Of a DNA stretch of 50,268 bases, positions 15,781-24,702 are shown one piece after another. The notes beneath the pieces were generated by a model. That model saw only the letters and a program-made list of their open reading frames with translations, was not told the DNA's origin and ran no database searches. Numbering within the stretch: position 1 is the stretch's first letter; every line of letters begins with the position of its first letter. The position numbers were made by a program, and so were the translations under genes. The stretch is from Saprospiraceae bacterium (lineage in GTDB: Bacteria > Bacteroidota > Bacteroidia > Chitinophagales > Saprospiraceae), in contig JARGNR010000028.1 in assembly GCA_029212405.1 (NCBI GenBank), positions 1-50,268 of the forward strand, given 5' to 3'.

Positions 15781-15842
15781 ATCATTCCATTTTCTAGTAT
15801 TCTTCAGAAGTTATATTTTTAACATCTAAATTCAACTACAGT

Positions 15843-16517
15843 ATGTTTAAACCAATTTATCTATTACTCCTTGTCATCGTTTTTATTAGCTGCAACCGAG
15901 ACCCTGCTCCTATTGTGCTCAACACTAAGTTTGTCAACAGTAATTCCGTCTCTATTGACGGAGGTCCGCCACTTCAATTAGATGTCTCTACTGATTATGA
16001 TAGAATATATCTTGATCAAGGAAAACATACAGTATCTATAAATGATAATCCGGAAGAGTCGTTTGTACTAGGTCGATGGGGAGGGATATTGAATCTCGCC
16101 CATGAAGATTTTGTGATTATGGAAAATGAATTTGTCAAAGAATCACCGGTAAATAATAGTACGATTACCCCTATGCCTGTTCTCTACGATAGCCTTCTCA
16201 TCTATTACAGATTTTTTAGTGGAGATCAAGAATCTATGGTAAAAACGTTAACCCACAGAATGTGGGAAGGCGTATTCACAGGAGGAGCAATCAATTCCGA
16301 TAAACTTTTTATAAAAAAAGATTGGTACTATTTTATTGACGAAGATGTCCCTAATCAAATCTCAATTAATGTGCCGAATGATTGGCAATTACATTCTCGA
16401 ACGAAAGTGGTCACTGCGAATGAATTCTTAGCTTTTGCAACACTTTCTGAAGATTATACAGTAGCACCGTTAGAGGTCGAAGAATTAAGAGAAGTCTTAC
16501 AATCCAAAGAACGATGA
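15843..16517 (+). CDS. Lipoprotein of unknown function
   Basis: A 224-residue protein with a lipoprotein signal ending VFISC (C17). The mature part begins with a short beta-rich domain (VNSNSVSIDGGPPLQLDVST, IYLDQGKHTVSIND) that looks like a PEGA/carboxypeptidase-like sandwich, then a longer mixed region with two Trp-rich strands (KDWYYFIDEDVPNQ). No family is recognised. It is followed by a hairpin terminator and faces the cytochrome gene convergently. Confidence 0.7.
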   Translation: MFKPIYLLLLVIVFISCNRDPAPIVLNTKFVNSNSVSIDGGPPLQLDVSTDYDRIYLDQGKHTVSINDNPEESFVLGRWGGILNLAHEDFVIMENEFVKESPVNNSTITPMPVLYDSLLIYYRFFSGDQESMVKTLTHRMWEGVFTGGAINSDKLFIKKDWYYFIDEDVPNQISINVPNDWQLHSRTKVVTANEFLAFATLSEDYTVAPLEVEELREVLQSKER

Positions 16518-16544
16518 CCATTTAAAACATAACCCAACTATAAA

Positions 16545-16573
16545 AAGGCACAATACAATTAAGACTGTGCCTT
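16545..16573 (+). terminator. Rho-independent terminator between convergent genes
   Basis: AAGGCACA (16545-16552) pairs with TGTGCCTT (16566-16573), preceded by an A-run and followed by a T/C-rich tract. It serves the lipoprotein gene on the + strand and could act in both directions. Confidence 0.7.
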
Positions 16574-16647
16574 CTTCCTTTATTCAACAAATTTGTCAAT
16601 AAGAGTGATTTCTACTCTACACCAACTTTATTTTAAGCAATTGTAAA

Positions 16648-17088
16648 TTATACTTGAATACTCATCAAATAGGCAATGAGTTCACCAAGCTTACCTTTTA
16701 TTTCTTTTTCACTCATAAACTCTTGTTCTGAAAATACCTCTCCCCAAATAGGCATATCTCTTGAACCGTGTGCTTTAGCCATTTTACGACCATCGATTTT
16801 GTTAGCAATTTCCAAAATTGGAAATTCATCAGACTTACGAGATGCTCTTATCTTAGTCAAATTGGCAGGTTGAAGTCCCATTGTATCCACTATAATTCCT
16901 GTTCCATCTGCACCATGACATTGTGAACAATACTTTTGAAAATGTACTTTTCCTTTTGCTGCTTGAGCTACTCTTGAATTTTTTGGCGGCTTAGAATCAC
17001 AACTTGAAATGGCGATCAGTAAAGAGGCTGCAAAAAAAGTAAATAGAAACCCTACATTCTTGAGACTAAAATAGTTTGTGTTTTTCAT
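16648..17088 (-). CDS. Class I cytochrome c lipoprotein
   Basis: A 146-residue protein with a lipoprotein signal ending AISSC (C30) and a single c-type heme site CSQCH (54-58). The likely distal Met is in DMPIWGEVF (M112). The motif order heme site, GADGTG, then M-P-W-G is that of cbb3/monoheme class I cytochromes. It would carry electrons in the periplasm from a membrane anchor. No oxidase or other redox enzyme sits beside it. It lies alone on the - strand between two + strand genes. Confidence 0.9.
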   Translation of the reverse strand: MKNTNYFSLKNVGFLFTFFAASLLIAISSCDSKPPKNSRVAQAAKGKVHFQKYCSQCHGADGTGIIVDTMGLQPANLTKIRASRKSDEFPILEIANKIDGRKMAKAHGSRDMPIWGEVFSEQEFMSEKEIKGKLGELIAYLMSIQV

Positions 17089-17322
17089 TTGGTACGTTTT
17101 TTATAATAGAATTGTCATTTTCAAAAAATAATACTTCAAAATATAAACTATATCATTTTTTGATGATGACGTTGATCACTTGTCTAAATGATTCATATCA
17201 CCCGTAAAAAATTACCCGCCATAATGCTCCATATTATGCATCCACAACTTCAATCGAGTGTCTTGAAGTTCAAACCAATTGTGTAGCTTAGTATTTTATT
17301 CCTGGCTAATTATGCATACGCT

Positions 17323-18438
17323 ATGAAAAAGTATTCATTCTATACATTATTTTATCTCCTCTTCTTTATCAATACTTCCACTTTGGCTCAGAATAAACAG
17401 CTGAAGATTGGAGTGATCGGACTGACACATACGCATGTGCATTGGATTTTTAATAGCGTCAAATCTGGTGATTTTATCATCAATGGAATTGTTGAACCTA
17501 ATAGAGAATTGGCACAACGCTACGCAGACCAATACGACTTCTCTATGGATATGGTGTATGAGGATATGGATAGTTTCTTAAAAAAAGATGCTCCAGATGC
17601 AGTCACTGCTTTTGGAACCATTTACGAACATTTGGAAGTCGTTGAAAAAGCAGCTCCCCTCGGTATTCATGTCATGGTAGAAAAACCGTTGGCCGTAAGT
17701 TTGGAGCATGCAAAAAAGATGGAAAAATTGGCTAAAAAACATAATATACATCTACTAACCAACTATGAAACTACATGGTATCCAAGCAATCATAAAGCCA
17801 AAGAATTTATTCAAAATGATAGCATTGGTGCAATTCGAAAAGTAATCGTACGGGATGGGCATAAGGGGCCTGAAAAGATCGGAGTCAACAAAGAATTTTT
17901 AGATTGGTTAATTGATCCCATTCAAAATGGAGGAGGAGCCATCACAGATTTTGGATGTTATGGAGTGAACCTTATGACGTGGTTGATGGAAGGTGAAAAG
18001 CCCTATGCTGTCACTGCCATCACACAGCAAATGCAAGCCGAAAATAACCCGTTGGTTGATGACGATGCTACCATTTTGTTGCAATATAAAACGGCGAATG
18101 CAGTCATTCAAGCCTCCTGGGATTGGCCGATTGGAAGAAAAGACATGGAGATATATGGATTAAAAGGTGTGATCTATGCAGATAATAGACATCATCTAAG
18201 AGTTCGAATTTCAGAAGGATATGATGGTTTTTCCGAGACTTCCTATACGTTTGAAGAAAGACAAAAACCTTTGAATGATCCGTTCTCACTTTTTGTTTCA
18301 ATTATAAACAACAAATTGACCCTTCCCGAATACAGTCTTTCTAGTTTGAAAAACAATATGATGGTCATGGAAATCTTGGATGCAGCTATTCAAAGTGCTA
18401 AAACCAATCAAACAGTTTTTCTAAAACAGAATAATTAA
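17323..18438 (+). CDS. Exported Gfo/Idh/MocA-family oxidoreductase
   Basis: A 371-residue protein. A Sec signal peptide (about 1-22, ending STLAQ) precedes the NAD(P)-binding Rossmann start KIGVIGLTHTHVHW. The family's EKP motif (VEKPLAV, E120-P122) and the C-terminal alpha/beta domain are present (GGGAITDFGCYGVNLMTWLM). The family acts on sugars and cyclic polyols with a bound NAD(P). Exported members usually carry a twin-arginine signal because they fold with cofactor; none is visible here (MKKYSFYTLF). A family with inverted THTHV in the glycine-rich loop, where GxGxxG is usual, may mean altered cofactor binding. Substrate unknown. Confidence 0.85.
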   Translation: MKKYSFYTLFYLLFFINTSTLAQNKQLKIGVIGLTHTHVHWIFNSVKSGDFIINGIVEPNRELAQRYADQYDFSMDMVYEDMDSFLKKDAPDAVTAFGTIYEHLEVVEKAAPLGIHVMVEKPLAVSLEHAKKMEKLAKKHNIHLLTNYETTWYPSNHKAKEFIQNDSIGAIRKVIVRDGHKGPEKIGVNKEFLDWLIDPIQNGGGAITDFGCYGVNLMTWLMEGEKPYAVTAITQQMQAENNPLVDDDATILLQYKTANAVIQASWDWPIGRKDMEIYGLKGVIYADNRHHLRVRISEGYDGFSETSYTFEERQKPLNDPFSLFVSIINNKLTLPEYSLSSLKNNMMVMEILDAAIQSAKTNQTVFLKQNN

Positions 18439-18481
18439 CCCACCATGGGTGCCTAAAAATGCATCTAAAAAAGAAAGCTAT

Positions 18482-19309
18482 ATGAGATCTTACTTCCTAC
18501 TTCTACCGTTCCTTCTCCTTGCTTGTTCTAATGAAAATTCCTCGCCGATGTCAACCATAGGTAAAGAAGTTCTTAGTGAAGAACATTTGCACTTCGAAGA
18601 GATTCCAGATTCAAATGAACCACAAAGTGTCTCAATTAAACTTAGTGAGGATAATCCAATGATTATAAAAAACGGAAATATGACTTTCCGTACCGAACAA
18701 CTGGAACAAGCAAAATTGAAAGTGGATTCACTTTTAATCTATTACAAAGGCTACTACGGATTTGAAAAATACAACGCGCGTGCATACCAAAACACATATG
18801 AACTTACTATTCGAATTCCTAGTATATCATTTGATTCTCTAATCTATGACTTGGAAAATGGAATCGGTCAACTAGAATCCAATTATTTCAGTGCTCGAGA
18901 TGTAACAGAAGAGTATCTAGATTTAAAAATGCGATTAAAGAATAAACAGGCCTATCTTGACCAGTATAGAGCGTTACTTTTAAAATCCAAATCAATCAAG
19001 GACGTCTTAGAAGTACAAGAAAAAATTCGACTGTTAGAAGAAGAAATTGAAAGTAGTCTTGGAAGGATAAACTATTTGGAGAATCAGGTGCAATTGGCCA
19101 CACTTCAGTTGGAATTATACCAGCGAGTTTCTTCCAAGGAAGGTGATTCTGAAGGCTTTTTTACAAGAATAAAAAATGCATTTTCAAATGGAATACAAAT
19201 GTTTTTAAGTGCTATTGTTGGTCTTATTTATGTATGGCCCTTCTTACTTTTATTCCTCTTACTATTTTGGGTACGTAAACCCCTTATCAATAATTTTCGA
19301 AAAAAATAA
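18482..19309 (+). CDS. DUF4349 lipoprotein
   Basis: A 275-residue protein from the ATG at 18482, which starts a lipoprotein signal ending LLAC (C15). The DUF4349 pattern is complete: MIIKNGNMTFRTEQLEQAK near residue 60, TYELTIRIPSISFDSLIYDL, and SARDVTEEYLDLKMRLKNK. A long coiled coil follows (LEVQEKIRLLEEEIESSLGR), then LATLQLELYQ and a C-terminal membrane helix (about 240-262, IVGLIYVWPFLLLFLLLF) with a basic end. The family sits at the membrane with a periplasmic coiled coil. Exact role unknown. Confidence 0.85.
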   Translation: MRSYFLLLPFLLLACSNENSSPMSTIGKEVLSEEHLHFEEIPDSNEPQSVSIKLSEDNPMIIKNGNMTFRTEQLEQAKLKVDSLLIYYKGYYGFEKYNARAYQNTYELTIRIPSISFDSLIYDLENGIGQLESNYFSARDVTEEYLDLKMRLKNKQAYLDQYRALLLKSKSIKDVLEVQEKIRLLEEEIESSLGRINYLENQVQLATLQLELYQRVSSKEGDSEGFFTRIKNAFSNGIQMFLSAIVGLIYVWPFLLLFLLLFWVRKPLINNFRKK

Positions 19310-19387
19310 AGCACCAGTTTGAACTCTCTGCATACTGATTTCTCTTTTGTATCTTAGTCATTTTCAAAAGAAACGAAATGAAATTTA

Positions 19388-19879
19388 ATGAAACATAGAT
19401 ATGAATTCATTTGTCTACTGATTATTTTTCTTGTAGCGATAGGTGCATGTAAAAACGCACCGTCAATTGATTTTGAGAAAGAAAAACAAGCAATTTTGAA
19501 ATTGCACCACCTGCAGCGTGAAGTTCATTTTAATAAAGATTCCATACAGTTTGCCGATCTTCTTTCCGAAAATTACATTTCTGTTAATCGAGGTAATATC
19601 AGCCATCCTACACATGCCGAATTGGTCTCACGGTACCATAATTATTTTTCCTCTGTCGAATTTGTCAGTTGGGACGATGTGTCAGAGCCCATTATTCGGT
19701 TATCAGATGATGCGAAACTTGCTTATACGATAGTAGATAAACTTGTCATCGTATCCTATGAAAGTGATAAAAATGAAATCCTGAGAGATACTACCAACTA
19801 TGCTTGGACATCGATCTATAAAAAATATCCCAATGGATGGAAAATAGATGCAGTAACCTCTACCGAAAAAGCAAAATAA
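19388..19879 (+). CDS. NTF2-like (DUF4440-type) lipoprotein
   Basis: A 163-residue protein with a lipoprotein signal ending AIGAC (C21). The rest is one NTF2-like cone: EKEKQAILKLHHLQREVHFNK, FADLLSENYISVNRGNIS, ELVSRYHNYFSSVEFVSWDD, AYTIVDKLVIVSY and a final WTSIYKKYPNGWKIDAV. That order is typical of DUF4440/SnoaL-like proteins. Probably binds a small ligand at the membrane; no catalytic residues can be named. The next gene, 40 bases on, encodes another NTF2-like lipoprotein. Confidence 0.75.
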   Translation: MKHRYEFICLLIIFLVAIGACKNAPSIDFEKEKQAILKLHHLQREVHFNKDSIQFADLLSENYISVNRGNISHPTHAELVSRYHNYFSSVEFVSWDDVSEPIIRLSDDAKLAYTIVDKLVIVSYESDKNEILRDTTNYAWTSIYKKYPNGWKIDAVTSTEKAK

Positions 19880-19919
19880 TTCACACCATCAATACCGTGA
19901 AACACAAACTAAAACTTGT

Positions 19920-20621
19920 ATGAATACCTATCTATCTCCCCTATTTTTTCTGCTTTTTTTAGCATCTGCCATGGGCTGTAAAAGTCAAGAATCTTCCATT
20001 CAAAATATGTATACTCCGCATGCGGTTAAGATCTTCGATGATGGCAATTATCTTCAAGGAAATGAAGCGATTGCTAGTCACTATAAAAACAATCCTATCA
20101 AAATCAAAACAATGTCCTCAGACACGCTGATACTTGCCAGTAAAAGAAGAGGATTGGAGTATGAAATGGGATCTTTTACGGATGATAAAGGAAATACGTT
20201 TAAACAGATTATAATATGGAAAAAAACGTCCGATGGTCGCAAACGTGATTTTGAAATAGTATCCAAAAAATCAGAGCATAGGGTAAATTCAGAAGTCATA
20301 GATCAACAAAGGTCAAAATGGATGGAATATTGCAATGCACATGATGTTGAAGGATTGGCCAATACGATATACACATCAAATAATTTGTATTACAACCACA
20401 AGCCATTAGTCATTGGAAGAGCGCAATTGATTAAAGAATATCAATACATGACCAACGAACAATACTCATTAAAATTGACACCCATCTTATCTGAGGTGGT
20501 AAATGAAAATACCGTATTTGAAATCGGTCAATGCGCTGAAGGATACAACGGCAAGTATATTATTGTTTGGAAAAAAAATGAAGATGGAATATGGCAAGTT
20601 CTTGTTGATTCCAATATTTAG
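19920..20621 (+). CDS. Lipoprotein with tandem NTF2-like domains
   Basis: A 233-residue protein with a lipoprotein signal ending AMGC (C20). Two related halves are visible. Residues about 30-115 hold IFDDGNYLQGNEAIASHYKN and KQIIIWKKTSDGRKRDFEIV. Residues about 128-233 hold RSKWMEYCNAHDVEGLANTI, KPLVIGRAQLIKEYQY and KYIIVWKKNEDGIWQVLVDS. Both end in the 'I.WKK..DG.w.v..d' strand typical of SnoaL-like folds, so this looks like an internal duplication. It follows the single-domain NTF2-like lipoprotein and may act with it. Function unknown. Confidence 0.7.
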   Translation: MNTYLSPLFFLLFLASAMGCKSQESSIQNMYTPHAVKIFDDGNYLQGNEAIASHYKNNPIKIKTMSSDTLILASKRRGLEYEMGSFTDDKGNTFKQIIIWKKTSDGRKRDFEIVSKKSEHRVNSEVIDQQRSKWMEYCNAHDVEGLANTIYTSNNLYYNHKPLVIGRAQLIKEYQYMTNEQYSLKLTPILSEVVNENTVFEIGQCAEGYNGKYIIVWKKNEDGIWQVLVDSNI

Positions 20622-20730
20622 TAGATCTTTGAATTAATATTAAAACCGATGCCCAAATAATCTGTTTCACTTTTACTATATCCGACAAATGCCTATAGAT
20701 TTCAATAGTTTCAAGTCCAATCTACTTTAT

Positions 20731-21429
20731 ATGATCAAAAATATTTTACCTCTATTATTCGCCGTAATAATTTTGTCGTGTATCAATCAGGAAGACCAAC
20801 CGTTTGAAAACACAGCTGAAGTAATTCCCAATCAAAGTATTCAATATTTGGCGTTAGGTGATTCATATACCATTGGTGAAGGGGTGGCAGAAGAGCTTCG
20901 GTGGCCCAATCAACTGAGCAAAAAATTAATGGAGCAAGAGTTTGATGTGACAGAAACAGATATCATAGCACAAACGGGATGGACCACTAAAAACCTTCAG
21001 GATGCTATAGCAAATACTTCGCTCAAAGAATACAATTTGGTTTCTCTTTTGATCGGAGTAAACAATCAATACCAAAACAAACCATTCGAAGTTTTTGAGA
21101 AAGAATTTGTAGAACTTTTGGACCAAAGTATTGAGATTGCGGGAAACATCGAAAACGTGTTTGTTGTGTCTATTCCAGATTATGGAGTGACCCCATTTGG
21201 GAGTTCCAATAGTGTACAAATAGGAATGGATATAGATAAATACAATGGATACATTGCTGAACAATGCACCTTAAAAAATATACCTTTTATTGATATTACT
21301 GAGATCTCCCGTACGCTGGGTGACGATAGTGATGCAGTGGCTGCTGATAAATTGCATCCCAGTGGATTTCAATATCTACAATGGACAAATGAAATACTTC
21401 CTGTAGTTGTTGAAATGCTTCAAAACTAA
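20731..21429 (+). CDS. SGNH/GDSL-hydrolase lipoprotein
   Basis: A 232-residue protein from the ATG at 20731, which begins a lipoprotein signal ending IILSC (C17); the open frame reaches 42 bases further. The SGNH blocks are present: YLALGDSYTIGEG (nucleophile S45), LLIGVNNQYQN (oxyanion Asn block) and DKLHPSGFQY (Asp-x-x-His). These enzymes hydrolyse esters, often acetyl or acyl groups on sugars or lipids, here outside the cytoplasmic membrane. The stop overlaps the next start by one base (TAATG), coupling it to an acyltransferase-like membrane protein. Confidence 0.88.
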   Translation: MIKNILPLLFAVIILSCINQEDQPFENTAEVIPNQSIQYLALGDSYTIGEGVAEELRWPNQLSKKLMEQEFDVTETDIIAQTGWTTKNLQDAIANTSLKEYNLVSLLIGVNNQYQNKPFEVFEKEFVELLDQSIEIAGNIENVFVVSIPDYGVTPFGSSNSVQIGMDIDKYNGYIAEQCTLKNIPFIDITEISRTLGDDSDAVAADKLHPSGFQYLQWTNEILPVVVEMLQN

Positions 21430-21995
21430 TGGTTAAGAAAGTCATTTTGGTGCTTGCTTCAATTTTTTTAATGGTTCAATCGTATAAGTTCATTGGTTCC
21501 ATAAAACCAACTGAAATACAGTCTATTGGTCTACTCATTTTTTTTGCTTGGTTACTCAACATGTTCATCACAGGGATATTTGCCTTTGCAGGATTTGCCT
21601 TGCCTACACAAAAATTAATGCCAAAAGCCTATTACAAAATCAAGAATCCGAAGCTTCTTCATAAAGTGTATTCTTTCTTCAAGGTTGACATATTTCGAAT
21701 CTTTTTATTGGCTACATTTTGGAAAAGTAAAAAACAGAGAAAAAATTATTTTAATGGTACAAAAAGTGGCCTTGTACAATTTATTGATGAGTCGCAAAAA
21801 GCAGAGTTTGGCCATCTTTTCCCTTTTATTATACTCTTAGCTCTAAGCTGCTATTATTTGCTTCAAGGCGCGTATATCTATGCTATCTCTATCATTATGT
21901 TTAATATTTTAGGTAATGCCTACCCTATCCTACTGCAGCGTTTCCATCGCATTCGCATTGATAGATTGTACCAGAAATATCATTCTCACCTTTGA
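21429..21995 (+). CDS. CrtO-like (glycosyl-diaponeurosporenoate acyltransferase-type) membrane protein
   Basis: A 188-residue protein with about four membrane segments (5-20, 33-60, 95-103, 135-175). The C-terminal part, QKAEFGHLFPFIILLA, then NILGNAYPILLQRFHRIRI, follows the staphylococcal CrtO acyltransferase pattern (KRAELIHW ... IANVPIIIVQRYNRPRL). It has the same E-x-x-H and N-x-P-hhh-Q-R-h-x-R-x-R positions. That family moves a fatty acyl chain onto a glycosylated carotenoid acid. No carotenoid genes are nearby, so the acceptor here is unknown. Coupled by TAATG to the SGNH esterase, so the pair may add and remove acyl groups on one target. Confidence 0.55.
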   Translation: MVKKVILVLASIFLMVQSYKFIGSIKPTEIQSIGLLIFFAWLLNMFITGIFAFAGFALPTQKLMPKAYYKIKNPKLLHKVYSFFKVDIFRIFLLATFWKSKKQRKNYFNGTKSGLVQFIDESQKAEFGHLFPFIILLALSCYYLLQGAYIYAISIIMFNILGNAYPILLQRFHRIRIDRLYQKYHSHL

Positions 21996-22118
21996 AAAAA
22001 AAGTAGTCCAACCCAATTTTTATTCTCGATTTAATCAAGATTTATCCTATCCACGAATTATCTCATCTGTCTTAATAAAAGATATAAAGGTATTTTTATC
22101 TTTTTAAACAAATTTATG

Positions 22119-22126
22119 TATCTTCG
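22119..22126 (+). promoter_or_regulatory. Candidate -7 element before the fasciclin gene
   Basis: TATCTTCG, one mismatch from the phylum -7 consensus TAnnTTTG, 74 bases before the ATG at 22200. A clear TTTG at the -33 position is not seen. Confidence 0.3.
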
Positions 22127-22199
22127 TATAAAGAAGAATCCAAATAGGGTTCATTGTTGATAAAGACCAACAAAGATTACTTCATCAAACGTAGAACAA

Positions 22200-22763
22200 A
22201 TGAAAACACTATTCAAATTATTTCTTTCTTCCTTTGTCATTGCGATGGTATTTGCATCTTGTAAAACAGAAACAGCAACTACTTCATCTTCTAATGGCAT
22301 CGATACTTCTAAGCTTAAAGGACAGTCAGGCGTAGTAGACAACGAATCTGAAAGAAATATACTTCAAGTAGCTATTAGGTCCCCAGACCATTCCACTCTT
22401 GTTACAGGTGTTCAAGCAGCAGGCCTCCAAGATGTGTTGACCAATGCGGGTCCACTTACCGTTTTTGCACCCAATAATGCAGCTTTCGAAAAGTTACCTG
22501 CTGGAACATTGGACAATTTATTGAAGCCTGAGAATAAAGAGACTTTGAAAAACATCATTACCTTTCACGCAGCACCAGGAAGTTATACTGGTAATAATAT
22601 AAAAGGCGTAATGGGAATAGGTCAGGCTACGGGTGACAAAGTAAAGGTTGAAACTAAAGATGGCGAAACATTTATAAATGGAGCTAAAGTCCTAGGAACA
22701 GTTAAAGCATCCAATGGATATGTCCATGTTATTGACCAGGTATTACTCCCTCCTGAAAAATAA
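22200..22763 (+). CDS. Fasciclin-domain lipoprotein
   Basis: A 187-residue protein with a lipoprotein signal ending FASC (C21). A short Ser/Thr linker and one fasciclin (FAS1) domain follow: HSTLVTGVQAAGLQDVLTNA, the H1 motif GPLTVFAPNNAAFEKLP, NIITFHAAPG and the H2 motif GYVHVIDQVLLPP. FAS1 domains mediate adhesion and protein binding at the cell surface. The length is normal for single-domain bacterial members. A bidirectional hairpin separates it from the convergent barrel gene. Confidence 0.93.
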   Translation: MKTLFKLFLSSFVIAMVFASCKTETATTSSSNGIDTSKLKGQSGVVDNESERNILQVAIRSPDHSTLVTGVQAAGLQDVLTNAGPLTVFAPNNAAFEKLPAGTLDNLLKPENKETLKNIITFHAAPGSYTGNNIKGVMGIGQATGDKVKVETKDGETFINGAKVLGTVKASNGYVHVIDQVLLPPEK

Positions 22764-22795
22764 ACCAACTACAAAATAATAATCTCTATAATTAG

Positions 22796-22836
22796 AATGC
22801 AGTTTTTGATCTTGTCCCAATGATCAAAACTGCATT
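22796..22836. terminator. Bidirectional rho-independent terminator
   Basis: AATGCAGTTTTTGATC (22796-22811) pairs with GATCAAAACTGCATT (22822-22836) around a 10-base loop. It has T-runs on one side and A-rich sequence on the other, and lies between two convergent genes. Confidence 0.8.
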
Positions 22837-22854
22837 TTTATTTCTGGCTATCTT

Positions 22855-23601
22855 CTAGAAGTTCCATTTTCCTACCAAATTAAAACTATACGTTGTTGGA
22901 TTTAATGGTTCATCTTCAATATCAACGACTGGATTCATCCCAAACCGAAGGTCTATTAGAGGAGCCAAACTGATCCGTTTCCCAAGTCTGACAAAATATC
23001 CCGCATTTACTCCTAAATACACCACATTCTTGAATTCCAAATCTTCTTGATCCTCTGAAAAGTCAACACCATTTTCGATTCTCTGGTCTTCAAACTTCAC
23101 ATCAAATGTCCAATCGGTATTCAAATGAACCATATCACTAATAAAACCACCTATAAAGAACCCTCTTTTAGAATCTTTATTAAAAGAATACCGGATTCCA
23201 CTCTCAATATTCAAATAGGTATAGCCTACACTTCCAGTTATAAAAATGGGTACGGTTGGTCGAATAGGCCTTCCTGTTGGAATGGTATCAAAATCTAGTA
23301 CTCCACTCGTAACGTCATAATTGTAACGCAAATAATCGATAGTCGTTACCAATTCAAAATGTTTGGAAAATGCCCAACTTACTCCCAACCCAAATTGATA
23401 ACCTGCGCCACTTTCACCTCCATTTGTGTATATAGGATATTCCCCAATTGGAAATAAATCTTGTAATTTTTCAATCCCATAATTCGCGTCATTAAAATTG
23501 GTACCTATCCTCAATTCATAAGTCAGCGTGGAATCCTGTCCAAAACTAATACCATTAAGGATTACCAAAAAAATGAACAAATGGAGCGTTCTTAGAAACA
23601 T
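22855..23601 (-). CDS. Outer-membrane beta-barrel protein
   Basis: A 248-residue protein with a signal peptide (1-21, ending SFGQ) and alternating hydrophobic strands across the whole length: FGLGVSWAFSKHFELVTTI, IFITGSVGYTYLNIESGIRY, VVYLGVNAGYFVRLGKRISL. A C-terminal aromatic residue (VGKWNF) is as expected for insertion into the outer membrane by the Bam complex. It resembles the PorT/OMP_b-brl type common in Bacteroidota. Cargo or ligand unknown. Divergent from the SH3-domain lipoprotein, with a 178-base intergenic region between them. Confidence 0.8.
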   Translation of the reverse strand: MFLRTLHLFIFLVILNGISFGQDSTLTYELRIGTNFNDANYGIEKLQDLFPIGEYPIYTNGGESGAGYQFGLGVSWAFSKHFELVTTIDYLRYNYDVTSGVLDFDTIPTGRPIRPTVPIFITGSVGYTYLNIESGIRYSFNKDSKRGFFIGGFISDMVHLNTDWTFDVKFEDQRIENGVDFSEDQEDLEFKNVVYLGVNAGYFVRLGKRISLAPLIDLRFGMNPVVDIEDEPLNPTTYSFNLVGKWNF

Positions 23602-23779
23602 AACCTTGTAATTTATTAGTGATCTATTTTGTTTGTAAAACAGAAAATATAATGTATTGTTTTGTTGAATAATTCAAACCCAAAATATTTTCATAAATTG
23701 TTTTTTAAGATTTTTAATTCTAATTTACATTAAACACCTACTCATTTTAATACAAAAATTAAAATCCTCAAAAAATAAA

Positions 23780-24619
23780 ATGAAAAAATTTAAAACACCC
23801 ATTTTCCCTCTATATGCGCTTATCATCGCTTTCCTCATTTCTTCGTGCAAAAACGAAACCCAGCCTCCTTCTAAGACAGATGAAACGTCCACCAATACAT
23901 CCAAAGTCGCAGATAAACAACCAGAAACCACCTCTCTACCTACTTCTTCGCTTGAAACAAATGACAATCTATATGCTTGGGTCGACAAACTAAGAATCCG
24001 TGACAAATCCAGCACAAAAGGAAAAGCAATTACTCAAGTGCAAAGTAAAGATGCCCTGGTATTTACTGGAGAAAAGTCTTCAACCAGTGAAACAATTGTT
24101 CTTCGAGGAGTTGCTTATCATGAACCGTGGCTGAAGGTAAAAGCTCCTGATGATAAAATCGGATGGGTGTTTGGTGGTGCTGTCAAGAAAAAGGGAGAAG
24201 AAAAAGGAAATGACATCATAGATGATATAAATTTCAGCTTCCCTTATTTTGGAAAATATGACTTGAATGATTGGAAAAATCTAGGTTCTAAAGATGAAAG
24301 CGGAGGAGATGCTGAAATCACTACAACCATCTATCAAAAAGGACTCAAATTTATTGAGGTTTCCATTGTTGAAGTAGGAGATTATGGATACAGTAGAAAC
24401 TACAAACTGATGGACGACAAGAAAAATATACTCAGAGAAAGGAGACTTAACTTTTCTGCAGATGTAGATTTTAGAGAACTTACTGAAACGGTCAAAGATT
24501 ATACTGCCAGTCCGAATAAGATATATAGCAGAACACAAAAAATTGAAAAACATCATTCACAATTAAACGCAAAACCCATTCTGGTTAATGGAGAGTGGCA
24601 GGAAAGTGAATTGAAGTAA
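23780..24619 (+). CDS. SH3-domain lipoprotein
   Basis: A 279-residue protein with a lipoprotein signal ending LISSC (C23). A Ser/Thr/Pro-rich linker (24-60) is followed by an SH3b domain (about 62-140): YAWVDKLRIRDKSSTKGKAI, DALVFTGEKS, WLKVKAPDDKIGWVFGG. These domains bind peptidoglycan or proteins outside the cell membrane. The rest (140-279) is an unrecognised domain with FPYFGKYDLNDWKNLG. Possibly an envelope-sensing or wall-binding protein. Confidence 0.8.
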   Translation: MKKFKTPIFPLYALIIAFLISSCKNETQPPSKTDETSTNTSKVADKQPETTSLPTSSLETNDNLYAWVDKLRIRDKSSTKGKAITQVQSKDALVFTGEKSSTSETIVLRGVAYHEPWLKVKAPDDKIGWVFGGAVKKKGEEKGNDIIDDINFSFPYFGKYDLNDWKNLGSKDESGGDAEITTTIYQKGLKFIEVSIVEVGDYGYSRNYKLMDDKKNILRERRLNFSADVDFRELTETVKDYTASPNKIYSRTQKIEKHHSQLNAKPILVNGEWQESELK

Positions 24620-24702
24620 AATTAAAAGATGGCTACCTAGTAGATAGTCATGTAATTTGGGGCAGCTGTGGATGCTAAAACCAATAGTATGAAACAATAT
24701 AT

